A stretch of DNA of 64,000 bases from Chloracidobacterium sp. (GTDB lineage: Bacteria > Acidobacteriota > Blastocatellia > Pyrinomonadales > Pyrinomonadaceae), in contig JADKKB010000001.1 of the NCBI GenBank assembly GCA_016720705.1, positions 421,261 to 485,260 on the forward strand, given 5' to 3'. The notes below the pieces were generated by a model. The model ran no database searches. It was not told where the DNA came from and saw nothing but the letters and a program-made list of their open reading frames with translations. The position numbers were made by a program, and so were the translations under genes. Below, in pieces: positions 61,773-64,000 of this stretch (position 1 is the stretch's first letter; each line of letters opens with the position of its first letter).

Positions 61773-63392
61773 CTAAAGCGAGATACCGCAGCGGCCGCAA
61801 AACTTGATATGTGCCGGATAGTTGTTGCCGCATCGACGGCAAAGCCGCTCGGCTTGTGCGGGGAGCGGATTTTGGTAGGTTGATGTAAATCCAACGGCAA
61901 TGCTGGTCGGTTGGACCTGCGGAGCGGTGTTCAAACCGCATCGGCCGCAAAAACGGGCGCCGTCCTGTAGCCTCGCCGCACACCTTGGGCACGGAAATGT
62001 CCCACCCGCCTCTCCGGGGCTGACCATAATAAATGAACCGCTACCACAGCGTCCGCAAAATTTGACGCCTTCGGCAAACCGCGAATTGCAATTAGAGCAC
62101 GCGACGATGCCGGGCATTACGCTCGACTGCGGCGCACCGGCGGAGCTTGTGCCCTGCGACGACGAAGGTTGGCTCGCGGTCCCGTGCTCCGGCCTGAGTT
62201 GGGCCTGGATCACCTGCTCATTGGCTCCCTCGCGAACCTCTATCACACGCTCGTCATCTCGCTCACCGGCCTTCGAGACGCGCAGGATATGCTGCCCGGC
62301 CGGAATGTTTGTCAGGACGACTCGGCCTGAGCTGCCGACACTTCCCTTTCGCTCGTCGTTGACATAGACCTCAGAATTTACCGGTGCCAGCACCACTAGC
62401 CGCGAAACGCCCGCCTTTTTGCTCTCGTCGACATCCTCGGCGGCCTCCTCAAGCTCCGACATCCATATTGCGACCGAGGCCGGACGCTTTTTGGGATCGA
62501 TCTCGAGGGCGTGCATTATCACACGCTCGACATCCGTTGGGATGTCCGATCTGATCGTCGATAGCGGCGCCGGCGTGTGCATTATCTTTTGCATCACTAG
62601 CTGCATCAAATCGCCTGTAAATGGCGTTTTGCCGCCAAGCATCAGATATGCGATCGTTCCGAGCGCGTAGAGGTCAGCCCGCGTATCAACGCCCATCTCC
62701 GGCTGCATCTGCTCCGGCGACATAAATTCCGGCGTCCCGATGATCCCGCGAGAAGATGGCGTGGCATTCGAACTAGCATCAGTGACCGTCTGATTGACGA
62801 TCTTTGCAAGGCCAAAGTCGCCGACCTTTACGAAGCCGTCGCCGCCCTTTCCCTTCTGCATAATGAAGATATTGGCGGGCTTGAGATCCCTGTGGAGAAT
62901 ATTGAGGTCGTGGGCGGCATCGACGCCGTCGGCGATCTGACGCAAAAGCCGTACGGCACGCTTGACGGGCAGTGTTCCCTCGCGTCGAAGCAACCGGTGG
63001 AGCGTCTCGCCCTCGACATATTCCATCACCAAATAGAAAATGCCTTCCGAAGTTTCGCCAAAGTCGGTGACGCTGACTGTATTTGGATGCTGGATCGATG
63101 CCGCGGCCTGTGCCTCGCGTTCAAATCGGGCGATCGCCTCACCTTCCTGCAGGTCATCGCTACTCAAAATGTCCTGCCGCACGGTCTTAACGGCGACCAT
63201 TCGCGTGTCAAACTTCTTATCGCGTGCAAGATAGACCTGGCCCATCGCACCGCGTCCCAGACGACTCTCGAGAAAGTATCGCCCGGCCAGCAACTGCGAA
63301 CCCGGCAGCGATACGCGCGTCGGCACCGAGTCGGTCGGACAAGTCGCCGATTCATCCGGAAAACACAATTCGCATTTTGGACACTCTCTCAT
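61773..63392 (-). CDS. Ser/Thr protein kinase with PEGA domain and three C-terminal zinc ribbons
   Basis: A 539-aa protein. A short N-terminal ribbon (CPKCELCFPDESATCPTDS) precedes the kinase domain (about 38-315): LGRGAMGQVYLARD, VAVKTVRQD, HRDLKPANIFI and DFGLAKI, then GTPEFMSPEQM. A PEGA-like domain lies near 330-395 (YVNDERKGSVGSSGRVVLTN, IPAGQHILRVSKAG). Three double C-x2-C ribbons end the protein, for example FCGRCGSGSF and FCGRCGLNT. No membrane helix is present although PEGA proteins are often surface-linked. It lies upstream of the two zinc-ribbon protein genes and the FHA-kinase gene on the same strand. Confidence 0.88.
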   Translation of the reverse strand: MRECPKCELCFPDESATCPTDSVPTRVSLPGSQLLAGRYFLESRLGRGAMGQVYLARDKKFDTRMVAVKTVRQDILSSDDLQEGEAIARFEREAQAAASIQHPNTVSVTDFGETSEGIFYLVMEYVEGETLHRLLRREGTLPVKRAVRLLRQIADGVDAAHDLNILHRDLKPANIFIMQKGKGGDGFVKVGDFGLAKIVNQTVTDASSNATPSSRGIIGTPEFMSPEQMQPEMGVDTRADLYALGTIAYLMLGGKTPFTGDLMQLVMQKIMHTPAPLSTIRSDIPTDVERVIMHALEIDPKKRPASVAIWMSELEEAAEDVDESKKAGVSRLVVLAPVNSEVYVNDERKGSVGSSGRVVLTNIPAGQHILRVSKAGERDDERVIEVREGANEQVIQAQLRPEHGTASQPSSSQGTSSAGAPQSSVMPGIVACSNCNSRFAEGVKFCGRCGSGSFIMVSPGEAGGTFPCPRCAARLQDGARFCGRCGLNTAPQVQPTSIAVGFTSTYQNPLPAQAERLCRRCGNNYPAHIKFCGRCGISL

Positions 63393-63468
63393 CTAGTAGA
63401 ATATCTTGACGGCACGCTCCGAAATATCCAAGTTAAGAACGGCTATTAATAAAACTTTTTGCGTTTTT

Positions 63469-63496
63469 TTGACTTTCACTTTCTTTTTGCTATACT
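63469..63496 (+). promoter_or_regulatory. Promoter of tRNA-Lys
   Basis: TTGACT (63469-63474), 16-base spacer, TATACT (63491-63496). The predicted start is near 63503, seven bases before the mature tRNA 5' end, as expected for a strong stable RNA promoter. Confidence 0.7.
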
Positions 63497-63509
63497 TCGA
63501 TTTCGATTT

Positions 63510-63585
63510 GGGTCGATAGCTCAGTCGGTAGAGCAGCGGACTCTTAATCCGCGGGTCACAGGTTCGATCCCTGTTCGGCCTACCA
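63510..63585 (+). tRNA. tRNA-Lys (anticodon CUU)
   Basis: A full 76-base cloverleaf: acceptor GGGTCGA/TCGGCCT, D arm GCTC/GAGC, anticodon stem GCGGA/TCCGC with loop CTCTTAA (CUU, reading AAG), a 5-base variable loop and T arm ACAGG/CCTGT with loop TTCGATC. CCA is encoded at 63583-63585. Confidence 0.96.
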
Positions 63586-63593
63586 GATCAACA

Positions 63594-63628
63594 AATAGCC
63601 GCCGGAAACTCTCCGGCGGCTATTTTTG
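63594..63628 (+). terminator. Terminator after tRNA-Lys
   Basis: Perfect 13-bp stem AATAGCCGCCGGA (63594-63606) and TCCGGCGGCTATT (63612-63624) with loop AACTC, then T residues to 63627. Confidence 0.9.
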
Positions 63629-64000
63629 TTTGCTTAATTCTCAAAAACATCTAGCCCAACGAACCCGAATGCTAACGTCCTGCTCCCTGCTATCTGTGCG
63701 ATGCATATCCCCCAACAACTGCAAACGCGCCTATTATTGAAGGTGACGATCAGTCGTCCGCTTGCCAACCGGAGGTTGTGGTAGAGTGCTTGTCAAATAG
63801 GGAACGGGGTCATCTATGAAGTAAGTACTCAAGTCAAGCGCACGGGTATTGTGGCATCTTTTGGATGCGGTTAGTGCGTTTGATTGGGTGACAAAAGAGA
63901 ACAACCGGCGCCTCCATTATTAGTTAGATTCTTTCAGATACGCACCGCTGTAATTAGCGAATGCCATCATCTATTCGTGCACAGCTTCGTTCGAGCGGCT
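63629..64000. other. Tail region without recognisable genes
   Basis: About 370 bases after the tRNA terminator. I find no reading frame with protein-like content, no second copy of the tRNA 3' end and no clear inverted repeats. The start of the next gene probably lies outside the window. Confidence 0.5.

Noticed and set aside
63459..63740. 93-codon frame across the tRNA
   Set aside because: It covers the whole tRNA-Lys and its terminator, so it is not a gene.

Overview
This window looks like chromosomal DNA of a Gram-negative, diderm bacterium. It encodes LPS heptose metabolism, an O-antigen ligase-like protein, a fused LptF-LptG exporter and several type IV pilus-type prepilins. The many Ser/Thr kinases, FHA proteins and zinc-ribbon/PEGA proteins, the fused LptFG, and a PqqD/HPr-kinase-like/nucleotidyltransferase group suggest Acidobacteriota, perhaps Blastocatellia (Pyrinomonadales). 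That placement is inference from gene content; no rRNA is present. I see no insertion sequence, prophage or CRISPR array.

Layout. (1) 1-8.7 kb, + strand: surface polysaccharide cluster with a heptose-7-P kinase, a three-gene UDP-L-FucNAc/QuiNAc-type pathway (reductase, CapE/FnlA-like dehydratase, FnlC-like 2-epimerase), three GT-B glycosyltransferases and a WbpL/WecA-like lipid carrier transferase. (2) 8.7-11 kb: HPr-kinase-like protein, then a separate transcription unit encoding a PqqD domain joined to a Tat-like signal and a 30-residue six-cysteine tail, then a nucleotidyltransferase. (3) 11-35 kb: housekeeping genes, namely tsaB-rimI, a YdcH protein, a beta-propeller protein, ssb, accA-dnaE divergent from miaB-bfn, metK-ahcY, lptFG-recO with two small membrane proteins, a class-I amidotransferase hydrolase, hslVU with a lipoprotein, FAH and TalC enzymes, a MarR regulator with a phased operator array, a universal stress protein and a DUF402 protein. 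(4) 35-50 kb: an FHA/kinase pair, a four-gene pseudopilin operon, and FHA-PBP-RodA/FtsW-PP2C, resembling the actinobacterial pknAB-pbpA-rodA-pstP-fha locus. (5) 50-59 kb: acyl-CoA carboxylase beta, alanine racemase, LURP-one-like, YihY, MaoC, SIS-domain sugar phosphate enzyme, amidase-like protein and O-antigen ligase-like protein. (6) 58.8-63.4 kb, - strand: an FHA-kinase, two zinc-ribbon membrane proteins and a kinase with PEGA and three zinc ribbons. A tRNA-Lys(CUU) with its own promoter and terminator follows, then about 370 bases with no recognisable gene.

The genes work together mainly in envelope construction (polysaccharide synthesis and ligation, LPS export, peptidoglycan synthesis, pili) and in Thr-phosphorylation signalling that probably controls it. 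The most original-looking elements are the PqqD-Tat-cysteine-rich protein with its dedicated strong promoter and downstream hairpin, a 22-bp phased array of SlyA-like operator sites upstream of a MarR gene, a 12-bp motif recurring inside an insertion in lptFG, and a shared TVMMN motif in two zinc-ribbon proteins encoded next to FHA/kinase genes. Short CDS starts were moved to positions supported by Shine-Dalgarno sequences, gene overlaps or family N-termini where noted. All family calls come from reading motifs, not from database searches.
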